A stretch of DNA of 64,000 nt. Source: an uncultured Prevotellaceae bacterium (GTDB lineage Bacteria; Bacteroidota; Bacteroidia; Bacteroidales; Bacteroidaceae). The notes under the pieces are model-generated. The model was not told the origin of the DNA. It worked only from the letters and a program-made list of their open reading frames with translations, and searched no databases. Location: assembly GCA_946540735.1 (NCBI GenBank), contig CAMNIN010000010.1, forward strand, positions 1-64,000. Direction: 5' to 3'. Positions 1-9,892 of this stretch are shown piece by piece. How positions within the stretch are numbered: position 1 is the stretch's first letter; every line of letters starts with the position of its first letter. The position numbers and the translations under genes are program-made.

Positions 1-40
1 CAAATCCCGATGAACAACGACAAATCCCGATGGTCATAAG
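1..40. repeat. Edge-truncated copy of mosaic palindromic repeat family 2 (CAAATCCCGATGAAC)
   Basis: CAAATCCCGATGAACAACGACAAATCCCGATG matches modules at 12.5, 30.0, 31.6 and 53.7 kb. Confidence 0.6.
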
Positions 41-176
41 AAGGGAAAGTGGAGTACTGAGTTGTTACTGACCGAAAGTTCAACTTAAGCGTGAATGGTT
101 GTTCTGTAGGAATTGATACCCGATAAGCGCATTTGAAAAAAAACACTTCCCATAGAATAGTGTGATAAATTTTTTC

Positions 177-184
177 TATATTTG
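177..184 (+). promoter_or_regulatory. Bacteroidetes-type -7 element (TATATTTG) for the PL11 gene
   Basis: TAnnTTTG match about 30 bp upstream of ATG 215. Confidence 0.55.
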
Positions 185-214
185 CACTTGCAATGTGCAA
201 ACTATTTGATAATC

Positions 215-3200
215 ATGCTAAACGTTTCGCCTTTTGCTTTGAGGTCGTCCCAGCGGATAGCCTCGGCAATTCTGCTCTTAGTGCTTTGTCTTCTTCCCGT
301 CAGTGCTCAACGGCTGCTTCAGCAGCTTGACCGTGGCGTAGTGGCAGTATATCGTTCCGGTGGCCGCAGCGTCACCTCGTCGGGCGGCACGGGCTACCTC
401 ATCTCTTGGCGTAAACTGGCACAGGAACCGGAAGGCACGACCTATAATGTCTACAAACGTTCATCAGGGGCTGCCGAATTTACGAAGATGAATGCCACAC
501 CCCTGAAAGTGACAAACTACAAGCCGTCGTCACTCTCGACGAATACCGAATATGCGGTCACCGCTGTCAGTCCCGACGGGGTTGAAGGCACGATGAGCAA
601 GCCTTTCTTGTATAAATCCCAGCCCTGGCCCAACGTTTGGATGAACATCGACTTCGACAACAACGTGATACATCGCGACGACTACCGCACGAAATTCTGC
701 TGGCCTATGGACACCGATGGCGACGGGGAGTATGATGCCTTGGTCGTCGACCGCCTCTTTATCGGCGGAGTGTCGGATACGGCGGAAGACTCGGAGAACA
801 CAGCCACCACCACCCACAAGATACAGGCATATACGTTCACGGGACAGCTGCTCTGGACCGTGGACATGGGACCGAATGTGAACATCTGTGGCGGCCAGAA
901 CGACATGGTCGTGGCATGGGACATCAACTGCGACGGACGCTGTGAGGTGATGGTGCGCAGCAGCGATGGCACCCGCTTCTGGGACAAGGAAAACAATACC
1001 TGGGGCAAATATGTCATGGGTAGCGACGTGCCTGACGTGGATGGCGACGGCATCGTGGACTACCGCACACAGACGGCGCGCAACCGGCCTTTCTACATCA
1101 GCGTCATCGACGGACTGACAGGAAAGGAGATTGCCGCCAGCGAGTTGAAATATGACGAGGTACATGACGGAAGCGATCATTACACACGCACCTCGCGCCC
1201 CAACTACATGAGCGACGGCTACTCCGCCATGGATGGCCATTTCGCCATTTGCTATCTCGACGGCATACATCCCTCACTGGTGATGGAATGCCTGGACCGC
1301 GACAATAATAAGACCCATCACAATTATGTGTTCACCTGGGACTATGACTGGAGCAGCGGCAGTCCGACCAACTGGCACCACTCTCATACCTGGAGCCGCA
1401 ACGACAAAACCCCTTGGCCTGCTGAGTTCCACCAGCTGCGCGTAGCTGATGTCGACGGCGACGGCACCGACGAGATGATTCAGGGTGGCTACTCGGTCAA
1501 CCCCCACACGGGATGGTTCGCCAGCCCCGGCATCGGCCACGGCGACCGCTTCGTTCTCTCCGACATCGACCCCGACCGTCCCGGACTGGAGGTCTATGCC
1601 ATCCAGCAGAGTTCGTTGCTCGGACAGATCCTTTACGATGCACACACCACTGAGCGCATCAAGGAGTGGTATCTGCCCAGCGTCTACGATGTGGGGCGCG
1701 GCACCTGTCTCGATATGGATGCCTCGCACAAAGGATACGAGATACTGAGCTATGTCGACGACTACGTTTACGACTGTAAGGGTGAGCGGACCGGACAGAC
1801 ACGCTCTGGATCGATGTTTGAGGGTTGCTGGTGGGACGGTGACCTGCTGCGCGAGTGGCTCAATTCACCCGGCGGCAGCGGATGGGGCACTAACCTGATG
1901 GTGTCGAAGGTCCTTGGCGACCGTCTGGCGGAGTTCTCGCAGGAGAGCAACTGGGCCACCCACGCCGCCACTGGCACACGCCCCGCCTTCATGGGCGACA
2001 TCATGGGCGACTGGCGTGAGGAGGTCATTCTTGCCAAGCAAAACGCTGAAAGCTGTACGGGCCTTGTGGGTTACACCACTGCCATGCCCACCAACTACAG
2101 CATCTATTGCCTTCAGCAAGACCCCCACTACCGGGGCGACTGCACCACGCGAGGCTACTACCAGCATCCCAACACCGGATTCTATCTTGGAAACGACATG
2201 CCGATGCCGCCTCTCCCTCCTGTGTTTCAGGCTGACCTGCGATGGAAGGGCGGATCGGCATCGAGGTTGGGCGAGGGGGTCAACCTTGACGACGGATTTA
2301 CCTCTTTTGATATGAAGAGTTCCACACCCTACGCCGACGGCAAGAGCATCCTCTTCGATATTTATGGCGACAACACCTCAAGGATCTGGGTCGACAAGCC
2401 TATGAACGCGCCGGTCGTCTACCTGATGCCTCCAGCAGGCCACGACTATGAAATCGTGAGCCAGCAACCGGGGGCTACGGATGGCGTCATCACCACAGGC
2501 AGCGGTTCTGTCATCAAGTCGATGCAGGGCAAGGCGTTTCTTGTCGGTCGGATGCGGCACACCGGCAAGACCATCATCAGCGAGGGAACGCTGCAGGTGA
2601 ACGGAGATATCGCAGGACCGGTGGAACTGCGTGCACGGGGCACCTTGAGCGGCAACGTCACCTTGAATGACACCCTCACCTTCGAGGGGGGCTTAAACCA
2701 TGAGGGATGCAGGCTGTTGCCTGGCGACGGCATGATGCCGGAGGGGACTATCCGCTCCAAGAAAAGCGTCACTATGCCTGGCAATGTCTATCTGGAAGTG
2801 GTGGCGTCAAGAATGGGCAACTCTCAGGGCTCATGGCCCGTATGCAGCACGCTCCAAGTGGAGGGTGACCTCACTTTCGTCGGCTCCAATACGATTACCG
2901 TGAACCTGAATGACAAGGATGAGGCTGAATACGTCATCGCTTCATGCACCGGCACGATGACCTGCGACCCGTCGAAACTGAAGACGCGTGGGCTGGAGGG
3001 CATCAACTACGACCTCATCGTGAAAGACAACAAACTCATGCTCGTCGTCAACGGCTCCCGAGCTCCACAGCAGGGGGTGCTGTGGTGTGGGTATGAAAGC
3101 AATCTCTGGGACTACAAGTCGCTCAATTTCGACTTCAATGGGTCTACGGCTTTCGTGGCCGGCGATGCCGTGGTGTTTAATCAACAGGGCTTGCAGAAGA

Positions 3201-4831
3201 ATATCACCGTCAACGAGATGATGGTTGCCGGAGGCGTCACCTTCGACTCGGGCACATATACCCTGTCTGGCGAAGGGGGCATCAGCGGGGAAGGTGACGT
3301 CGTCGTGAACCGTGACGCCAACGTGACGCTGAACATGAAATACAGCGACTATACTGGCAGGACCATCGTGAACGGCGGAACGCTTACTGTGCCCAACTTG
3401 TTTGACGGTGGAAACAAGAGCGCACTCGGTGCCGCTGCCGCAGACAAGGGATACCTGCAACTCAATGGCGGTACTTTGGTGCTGAGCAAAGAGAATATGG
3501 GCACCGACCGCCAGGTCACCCTGACCGACACTGCCACCATCAGAATCAGCCTGAGCAACAGCTCTCTCTCGCTGAAAGGGAATGTCAGCGGTAACGGGTA
3601 TCTCGTGAAAGATGGTGCCGGACAACTGAACCTCACTTACGGAGGTGTCAACAATTTCGCAGGCTTGATCGTGAAGAAGGGCGTGGTGGCGCAAGGTGCG
3701 TGGAATGCCACCTTCGGCCGTAGTGGATCTCCCATGCTGCTGGCTGGCGGCGAGGTGCATCAGATAGATGTGAACAGCACTTCTACCGTGCCCGTATTCA
3801 ATCATGTGGTCACAGTGGCAGAGGGCACGACCAACAAGATTGTCGGCTCTTCGCGCGGTAAACTCAACGGTAGCGTGAAAGGGAAGGGGGCTCTGACCAT
3901 CGTGTCTAAATATGTGCGCTGCGATATCGGCCTTGACTTCAAGGACTACGAAGGCACTCTGACGGCATCGGGCAGTCAGTGGCGACTGATGAGCAATGTC
4001 ACCGACATGTCGAAGGCTACTCTGAAGGTTGATGCCTCCACCAACATCGCCCACTATTCCGGAGGCAGCGGCAACCAACAGTCCGCCACCCTGAGAATCG
4101 GTGCCATCGAAGGCTCTGCCACCGATGGGGTGCTGGAAGGACAGACCACCTACCGCATCGGCTACCTCAACAAGGACATGACGTTCTCTGGACTTCTCAA
4201 AGGCACGTCCGTATTCAAGGAGGGGACCGGACGACTGACGCTGAAAAGCACTGGCAGCACGTCGCCTGTCACCGTCAATGGAGGTACACTGGAACTGAGC
4301 AACAACTCAACAGCAGCCATCACTACTGGAATGATTAACGTGAACTCTGCCGGCGTCATCACGGGCACAGCCACCGTGAAGAATCTCACGTTGAAGAAAG
4401 GGGCCACGACACGCTGCCAGTTGGATGCGTATGGCAACTCTTGCCTCACCGTGCAAGGCAATCTCAAGCACGACGGCGACACCATCCTTGTCGTCATTCC
4501 CACGACACGCCAATTGGAAGTGGGCAGCGAAATCGCCGTATATAAAGTCAACGGCTCACACACAGGCTCCTTCATCGTGAAAGTGGATGATGGCGGCGTG
4601 GGATACGAGTTCGACAGCTCGACGCTGCTTACCGACGGCAAACTGCGTGTCTCTTCCATAGCCAATCACATCGACGCCGTCATTGCCGACAACGACCTGG
4701 TGGATGTGTATACTGTCGGTGGCACTTGCCTCTTCACACGCAAACCCTATGCTGAAGCACGGGCATCGTTGCGTCGAGGCACGTATGTCGTCATCCACGG
4801 CAACTTGTCTCACAAGATCGTCATCAGATAA
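215..4831 (+). CDS. Rhamnogalacturonan lyase (PL11 family) with autotransporter-associated beta-strand-like repeats and possible T9SS-like C-terminus
   Basis: ORF 182..4831, preferred ATG at 215 (the 182 TTG overlaps the -7 box). N-terminus QRLLQQLDRGVVAVYRSGG...YLISWRKL...YNVYK and DVDGDG repeats are PL11-like; C-terminal half has NGGTLTV/NGGTLELSNN strand repeats. Confidence 0.85.
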   Translation: MLNVSPFALRSSQRIASAILLLVLCLLPVSAQRLLQQLDRGVVAVYRSGGRSVTSSGGTGYLISWRKLAQEPEGTTYNVYKRSSGAAEFTKMNATPLKVTNYKPSSLSTNTEYAVTAVSPDGVEGTMSKPFLYKSQPWPNVWMNIDFDNNVIHRDDYRTKFCWPMDTDGDGEYDALVVDRLFIGGVSDTAEDSENTATTTHKIQAYTFTGQLLWTVDMGPNVNICGGQNDMVVAWDINCDGRCEVMVRSSDGTRFWDKENNTWGKYVMGSDVPDVDGDGIVDYRTQTARNRPFYISVIDGLTGKEIAASELKYDEVHDGSDHYTRTSRPNYMSDGYSAMDGHFAICYLDGIHPSLVMECLDRDNNKTHHNYVFTWDYDWSSGSPTNWHHSHTWSRNDKTPWPAEFHQLRVADVDGDGTDEMIQGGYSVNPHTGWFASPGIGHGDRFVLSDIDPDRPGLEVYAIQQSSLLGQILYDAHTTERIKEWYLPSVYDVGRGTCLDMDASHKGYEILSYVDDYVYDCKGERTGQTRSGSMFEGCWWDGDLLREWLNSPGGSGWGTNLMVSKVLGDRLAEFSQESNWATHAATGTRPAFMGDIMGDWREEVILAKQNAESCTGLVGYTTAMPTNYSIYCLQQDPHYRGDCTTRGYYQHPNTGFYLGNDMPMPPLPPVFQADLRWKGGSASRLGEGVNLDDGFTSFDMKSSTPYADGKSILFDIYGDNTSRIWVDKPMNAPVVYLMPPAGHDYEIVSQQPGATDGVITTGSGSVIKSMQGKAFLVGRMRHTGKTIISEGTLQVNGDIAGPVELRARGTLSGNVTLNDTLTFEGGLNHEGCRLLPGDGMMPEGTIRSKKSVTMPGNVYLEVVASRMGNSQGSWPVCSTLQVEGDLTFVGSNTITVNLNDKDEAEYVIASCTGTMTCDPSKLKTRGLEGINYDLIVKDNKLMLVVNGSRAPQQGVLWCGYESNLWDYKSLNFDFNGSTAFVAGDAVVFNQQGLQKNITVNEMMVAGGVTFDSGTYTLSGEGGISGEGDVVVNRDANVTLNMKYSDYTGRTIVNGGTLTVPNLFDGGNKSALGAAAADKGYLQLNGGTLVLSKENMGTDRQVTLTDTATIRISLSNSSLSLKGNVSGNGYLVKDGAGQLNLTYGGVNNFAGLIVKKGVVAQGAWNATFGRSGSPMLLAGGEVHQIDVNSTSTVPVFNHVVTVAEGTTNKIVGSSRGKLNGSVKGKGALTIVSKYVRCDIGLDFKDYEGTLTASGSQWRLMSNVTDMSKATLKVDASTNIAHYSGGSGNQQSATLRIGAIEGSATDGVLEGQTTYRIGYLNKDMTFSGLLKGTSVFKEGTGRLTLKSTGSTSPVTVNGGTLELSNNSTAAITTGMINVNSAGVITGTATVKNLTLKKGATTRCQLDAYGNSCLTVQGNLKHDGDTILVVIPTTRQLEVGSEIAVYKVNGSHTGSFIVKVDDGGVGYEFDSSTLLTDGKLRVSSIANHIDAVIADNDLVDVYTVGGTCLFTRKPYAEARASLRRGTYVVIHGNLSHKIVIR

Positions 4832-4981
4832 GACTCGGAACCTTTCTATACGGGGGATATTTCGCCCTTACGTCGAGGGTTTCAACACATCGATGAACGA
4901 CGTGTGGTCGAGTCGGGCCTGCTTAGCTCTCGGAAATGGAAATAAAAGCAAGCTTTTCTTTCTCATTTCCCTCGTTTTTCG

Positions 4982-4989
4982 TAACTTTG
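4982..4989 (+). promoter_or_regulatory. -7 element TAACTTTG upstream of GH97
   Basis: TAnnTTTG match inside an inverted repeat 4981-5009. Confidence 0.55.
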
Positions 4990-5090
4990 CCTCTGCGAGG
5001 CGAAGTTACTCCGCCTCGGGATGAAAAAGTTTCCATGATACCACTGAAAAACAATGGGTCGATAAAATTCTAAAACCAATAAGTAATCCT

Positions 5091-7052
5091 ATGATGAAGA
5101 GAAAAATGGTATGGGTCCTCCTGACAATGGTTCTGGGTGGACTTTCCTCAGTCGATGCTGCCGAGCAGCGTTTCACCAGTCCTGACGGCAAGATCAGTGT
5201 CGTAGTGAATGATAATGACGGAAGACCGCAGTACCAGGTGGCGCTGGACGGGACTTCCTTCGTGGAGGCTTCGCCGCTGGGCGTGAAACTCAACTGCATC
5301 GACCTCACCGAGGGGCTGACCCTGAAAAACGGTGACGTGACGACTGTCAGGGATGCGTATCAGCTCAAGACCATCAAGCAAAGCCACGTCAGCTATGAGG
5401 CTACCGAGGCGGTGTGCCAGTTTGAGAAGAACGGACGCCGGGTGATGGATGTCATCTTCCGCGTCAGCAACCGCGACGTGGCCTACAGCTATCATATCTA
5501 TCCCGTGCGGAACACGTTCGCTGCCGTCATCCAGGAAGAGCGCAGCGGTTTTGTCCTCCCCGAAGGCTCCACCACTTTCCTCTGTCCGCAGTCGAAACCC
5601 ATGACGGGATTCGCCCGAACGGCACCCAGCTACGAGACATCCTATTCGCTCGACGAGGCGGTGGGTAAGAACGGGTGGGGAGAGGGATACACGTTCCCTT
5701 GCCTGTTCAAGGTGAATCAAGGCCGGGGGGGATGGGTCCTCATCAGCGAGACGGGCAACGACGGCTCCTACGTGGGATGCCGGCTGCTCAATGAGCGCGA
5801 CAACCGCTACTGCATCGGTTTCCCGCAGGAGGGGGAGATGAACGGATTCGGCTCCTCGTCGGTCTCCGTAAGCCTGCCTTTCCAGACACCGTGGCGCACG
5901 ATCACTGTCGGCGAGACCCTGGCTCCGGTCGTGGAGACGACTGTCGCCACCGACCTCGTCAAACCCAAATACAAGGCTTCGCGTGAGTATACCTACGGCA
6001 AGGGGTCGTGGTCGTGGATCATCGGCATGGATGGCAGCTGCAATTTCGAGGAGCAGAAGCGCTACATCGATTTCTCCGCCGCCATGGGCTACCGCTCCGT
6101 GCTCGTCGATGCCTTGTGGGACCAGCAAATCGGGTATGAGAAGATGGCCGAACTGGCCCGCTATGGCCGTGAGAAGGGCGTGGGACTCTTCCTGTGGTAC
6201 AACTCCAACGGATCGTGGAACGACGCTCCGCAGAGTCCCCGGGGGAAGATGGACAAGTCGGGGGTAAGACGACAGGAGATGCGGTGGATGCAGCAACAGG
6301 GCATTCTGGGCATCAAGGTCGACTTCTTCGGCAGCGACAAACAGCAGATGATGCAGCTCTATGAGGATATCCTCACCGATGCCAATGACTTCGGACTTCA
6401 GGTCATCTTCCACGGATGCACCCTCCCGCGCGGTTGGGAGCGGATGTTCCCCAATTACGTGGCTTCCGAGGCCGTCCTGGCCAGCGAGAACCTGCATTTC
6501 GGACAGGGCGCCTGCGATGCGGAGGCTCGGAATGCCTGTATCCATCCGCTCGTGAGAAATACCGTGGGGTCGATGGATTTCGGCGGTTCGGCACTCAACA
6601 AGCGTTACAATGCCGACAACAAGTCGGGCACCATCCGCCGCACGAGCGATGTCTTCGCGCTGGCTACGGCGGTGCTCTTCCAAAGCAGCGTGCAGCATTT
6701 CGCCCTGGCGCCCAACAACCTGACGGATGCCCCGGATTGGGCCATCGGGTTCATGAAGGACGTCCCCACCACATGGGATGAGGTGCGCTTCATCGACGGA
6801 TATCCGGGCCGGTATGTCTTGATGGCCCGCAGAAGCGGTGATAAATGGTATCTCGCCGGCATCAATGCAGAGTCGGCTCCGCTGAAGAAAACCATCGCAC
6901 TGCCCATGTTTGATGCCAAGGCTCCCTTGACGGTCTATCAGGATGACAAGACGCTCAATGGCAGCGTGAAGACGATCAGCCGCAATCACAAGCAGATCAC
7001 GGTGACCATCCCCGCAAACGGCGGCCTAGTGATCGTAGGCGACAAAATGTAG
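5091..7052 (+). CDS. Glycoside hydrolase family 97 (alpha-glucosidase/alpha-galactosidase)
   Basis: 653 aa with signal peptide; FTSPDGKISVVVNDNDGRPQYQVALDG, KYKASREYTYGKGSWSWI, VDFFGSDKQQMMQLYEDIL are GH97-like. Confidence 0.9.
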   Translation: MMKRKMVWVLLTMVLGGLSSVDAAEQRFTSPDGKISVVVNDNDGRPQYQVALDGTSFVEASPLGVKLNCIDLTEGLTLKNGDVTTVRDAYQLKTIKQSHVSYEATEAVCQFEKNGRRVMDVIFRVSNRDVAYSYHIYPVRNTFAAVIQEERSGFVLPEGSTTFLCPQSKPMTGFARTAPSYETSYSLDEAVGKNGWGEGYTFPCLFKVNQGRGGWVLISETGNDGSYVGCRLLNERDNRYCIGFPQEGEMNGFGSSSVSVSLPFQTPWRTITVGETLAPVVETTVATDLVKPKYKASREYTYGKGSWSWIIGMDGSCNFEEQKRYIDFSAAMGYRSVLVDALWDQQIGYEKMAELARYGREKGVGLFLWYNSNGSWNDAPQSPRGKMDKSGVRRQEMRWMQQQGILGIKVDFFGSDKQQMMQLYEDILTDANDFGLQVIFHGCTLPRGWERMFPNYVASEAVLASENLHFGQGACDAEARNACIHPLVRNTVGSMDFGGSALNKRYNADNKSGTIRRTSDVFALATAVLFQSSVQHFALAPNNLTDAPDWAIGFMKDVPTTWDEVRFIDGYPGRYVLMARRSGDKWYLAGINAESAPLKKTIALPMFDAKAPLTVYQDDKTLNGSVKTISRNHKQITVTIPANGGLVIVGDKM

Positions 7053-7136
7053 AGACGTCACAATGGGGCGTCTCCCATCCACATCCCGGCAACAAGAGCA
7101 ATTAAAAAGAGACGCCCCAATGTGACGTCTCTACAA
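7048..7136. repeat. MITE-like palindromic element, family 1, copy a
   Basis: TGTAGAGACGTCACAATGGGGCGTCTC...GAGACGCCCCAATGTGACGTCTCTACA; arms reverse-complementary. Confidence 0.85.
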
Positions 7137-7143
7137 TTTTTTA

Positions 7144-9765
7144 TTATTTTACGGCCAGGGCCACCACCTTGTCGACGGCGGCTGAGAGACCATCGGGGTC
7201 CTTGCCGCCGGCCGAGGCGAAGTGTGGCTGCCCGCCACCGCCGCCCTTGATGAGCTTGGCGGCCTCGCGAACAAGCTGTCCGGCGTTCAGACCGTAGTCT
7301 TTCACCATGTCGTCGCTCAGCATCACATGGAGCATGGGCTTCCCGTCCTGTACCGTGCCGAGCACGCAGACGAGGCTCTCGGGGATCTCCTGGCGAATCT
7401 TGAATACCAGGTCCTTGGCCGAGGCAGGGTCGATGGGCAGCACGGCACGCACGATATGCACGCCATTGCGCTCCTCCTGCTTGTCGATGAGCTGACCCTT
7501 GAGGCGCTCTGCGGCCTGCACGCGGAATCCTTCGATCTGCTTCTTCATCGAGTCGTGCTCCATGACGTATTTCTCAAGCACGCCACGCAGGTCCTTGGCG
7601 TTGTTGAACATCTCGCGGATGGCGCTGAGCATGTCTTCCATGCCGTAGAAGAGATTCTCAAACTCCTTGCCGGTCTTGGCTTCCACACGGCGGATGCCGG
7701 CGGCCACACTGCTCTCGGCGATGATCTTGAAGAATCCGATGCGGCCGGTCGACTGGGCGTGGATGCCACCGCAGAACTCACAGCTCGGTCCGAAGCGCAC
7801 CACGCGCACCTTGTCGCCGTATTTCTCGCCGAAGAGGGCGATGGCTCCCATCTGCTTGGCTTCCTCGAGAGGCATGTTGCGGTGCTCGTCGAGGGGGATG
7901 TCCTGACGGATCATGTCGTTGACGATGCGCTCCACCTGACGGAGCTCCTCGCTGGTGACTTTCTGGAAATGGGAGAAGTCGAAGCGCAGCGTGTCGGGAC
8001 TCACAAACGAACCTTTCTGCTCCACGTGGTCGCCCAGCACTTGCTTCAGGGCGTAGTCGAGCAGGTGGGTGGCGGTGTGGTTGGCGGCGCAGGCGTCGCG
8101 CAGGTCGGTGTCGACGCAGGCCATGAAGTCGGCTTCGGGCTGCTTGGGCAGCGTCTTCACGATATGGATGCTCTGGTTGTTCTCTCGCTTGGTGTCGGTG
8201 ATCTCCACAGTCTCGTTCTCGCTCACGAGCACGCCACGGTCACCCACCTGGCCACCCATCTCGCCATAGAACGGGGTCTTGTCGAGCACCAACTCATAAT
8301 AGGTGTTCTTCTTCTGGGTCACCATGCGGTAGCGCAGGATATGGCACTCGTATTCGGTGTAGTCATAACCCACAAACTGCTGCTCGCCCTCGCGCAGCTC
8401 CACCCAGTCGGAGTTCTCCACGGCGGCGGCATTGCGTGCACGGGCTTTCTGCTTCTGCATCTCCTCGTCGAACACTTTCTCGTCGACCGAGAATCCGTTC
8501 TCGCGGCAGATGAGCTGGGTCAGGTCGAGGGGGAATCCGTAAGTGTCGAACAGGCGGAAGGCTTGACGGCCGTCGAGCACGGTCTGCTGCTGTTCCTTCA
8601 TCTTCTCCATCTCGCCGTTGAGCAGGCTGATGCCTTTGTCAAGCGTGCGGAGGAAGGCGTCTTCCTCTTCCTTCATCACACGGCTGATGAGCTGCTGCTG
8701 ACCGGGGAGTTCGGGATAGGAGGCTCCCATCTCTGCCACGAGGGTGGGGATGAGACGGTAGATGAAGGCTTCTTTCTGTCCCAGGAAGGTATAGGCGTAG
8801 CGCACGGCACGACGCAGGATGCGACGGATCACATAACCGGCCTTGGCATTGCCAGGCAACTGTCCGTCGGCGATGCTGAACGAGACGGCACGCAGGTGGT
8901 CGGCGATGACACGCATGGCCACATCGGTGTCCTCCGACTTGCCGTAGGTGAATCCTGAGAGATGCTCGATCTCGCGGATGATGGGCTGGAAGATGTCGGT
9001 GTCGTAGTTGGAGTGCTTGCCTTGGAGGGCGCGGACGAGCCGCTCAAAACCCATGCCGGTGTCGATGACGTTCATCGAGAGCTTCTCCAGACTGCCGTCG
9101 GCCTTGCGGTTGAACTGCATGAAGACGAGGTTCCAGATCTCGATCACCTGTGGGTCGTCCTTGTTGACCAGCTCACGGCCGGGCACTTGGGCTTTCTCCT
9201 CGGCGCTGCGGGAGTCGAGGTGTATCTCGGAGCAGGGACCGCACGGACCCGTGTCGCCCATCTCCCAGAAGTTGTCGTGCTTGTTGCCGTTGATGATATG
9301 GTCGGCGGGCACGTGCTTCATCCAGTAGCCGGCGGCTTCGTCGTCGCGGGACAGGCCTTCCTCGGCCGATCCCTCGAAGACGGTCACGTAGAGGTCGGCG
9401 GGATTCAGCTTCAGCACGTCGACGAGGTATTCCCATGCCCAGTCGATGGCTTCCTCCTTGAAATAGTCGCCGAAACTCCAGTTGCCGAGCATCTCGAACA
9501 TGGTGTGGTGGTAGGTGTCATGACCCACCTCTTCCAGGTCGTTGTGCTTGCCGCTCACACGGAGGCACTTCTGCGAGTCTGCACGGCGCCGTGGCTCGGG
9601 GTTGCGGGTGCCGAGGATGATATCTTTCCACTGGTTCATTCCGGCGTTGGTGAACATCAGGGTGGGGTCGTCTTTCACTACCATCGGTGCGGAGGCCACG
9701 ATGGCATGTCCTTTCGACTCGAAGAATTTCTTGAACGAGTCGCGGATTTCATTGGCTGTCATCAT
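7144..9765 (-). CDS. alaS: Alanyl-tRNA synthetase
   Basis: 873 aa; [56 protein letters not shown]-terminal [16 protein letters not shown]. Confidence 0.98.
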   Translation of the reverse strand: MMTANEIRDSFKKFFESKGHAIVASAPMVVKDDPTLMFTNAGMNQWKDIILGTRNPEPRRRADSQKCLRVSGKHNDLEEVGHDTYHHTMFEMLGNWSFGDYFKEEAIDWAWEYLVDVLKLNPADLYVTVFEGSAEEGLSRDDEAAGYWMKHVPADHIINGNKHDNFWEMGDTGPCGPCSEIHLDSRSAEEKAQVPGRELVNKDDPQVIEIWNLVFMQFNRKADGSLEKLSMNVIDTGMGFERLVRALQGKHSNYDTDIFQPIIREIEHLSGFTYGKSEDTDVAMRVIADHLRAVSFSIADGQLPGNAKAGYVIRRILRRAVRYAYTFLGQKEAFIYRLIPTLVAEMGASYPELPGQQQLISRVMKEEEDAFLRTLDKGISLLNGEMEKMKEQQQTVLDGRQAFRLFDTYGFPLDLTQLICRENGFSVDEKVFDEEMQKQKARARNAAAVENSDWVELREGEQQFVGYDYTEYECHILRYRMVTQKKNTYYELVLDKTPFYGEMGGQVGDRGVLVSENETVEITDTKRENNQSIHIVKTLPKQPEADFMACVDTDLRDACAANHTATHLLDYALKQVLGDHVEQKGSFVSPDTLRFDFSHFQKVTSEELRQVERIVNDMIRQDIPLDEHRNMPLEEAKQMGAIALFGEKYGDKVRVVRFGPSCEFCGGIHAQSTGRIGFFKIIAESSVAAGIRRVEAKTGKEFENLFYGMEDMLSAIREMFNNAKDLRGVLEKYVMEHDSMKKQIEGFRVQAAERLKGQLIDKQEERNGVHIVRAVLPIDPASAKDLVFKIRQEIPESLVCVLGTVQDGKPMLHVMLSDDMVKDYGLNAGQLVREAAKLIKGGGGGQPHFASAGGKDPDGLSAAVDKVVALAVK

Positions 9766-9850
9766 TTTCTTGTCTTGTTGCTTTATGATAAATCCTTGTT
9801 GTCTTGTCGTTTCGCATAGGCCGATAAGGGCCGTCTTCCGAATCCGGGTG

Positions 9851-9858
9851 CAAAATTA
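9851..9858 (-). promoter_or_regulatory. -7 element (TAATTTTG on minus strand) for alaS
   Basis: caaaatta on + strand upstream of alaS start. Confidence 0.5.
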
Positions 9859-9892
9859 GGCAAAAAAAACAAGATTCACTCATCCTCAGCGT

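Noticed and set aside
182-214. Upstream TTG start for the PL11 gene
   Set aside because: The TTG overlaps the predicted -7 element (177-184), so it is unlikely to be transcribed; ATG at 215 begins a plausible signal peptide
5148-6989. 613-aa minus-strand ORF antisense to GH97
   Set aside because: Codon-bias shadow of the GH97 frame; no signal or family resemblance and the sense protein is clearly conserved
7222-8958. 578-aa plus-strand ORF antisense to alaS
   Set aside because: Leu/Val/His-rich shadow translation of alaS; no independent support
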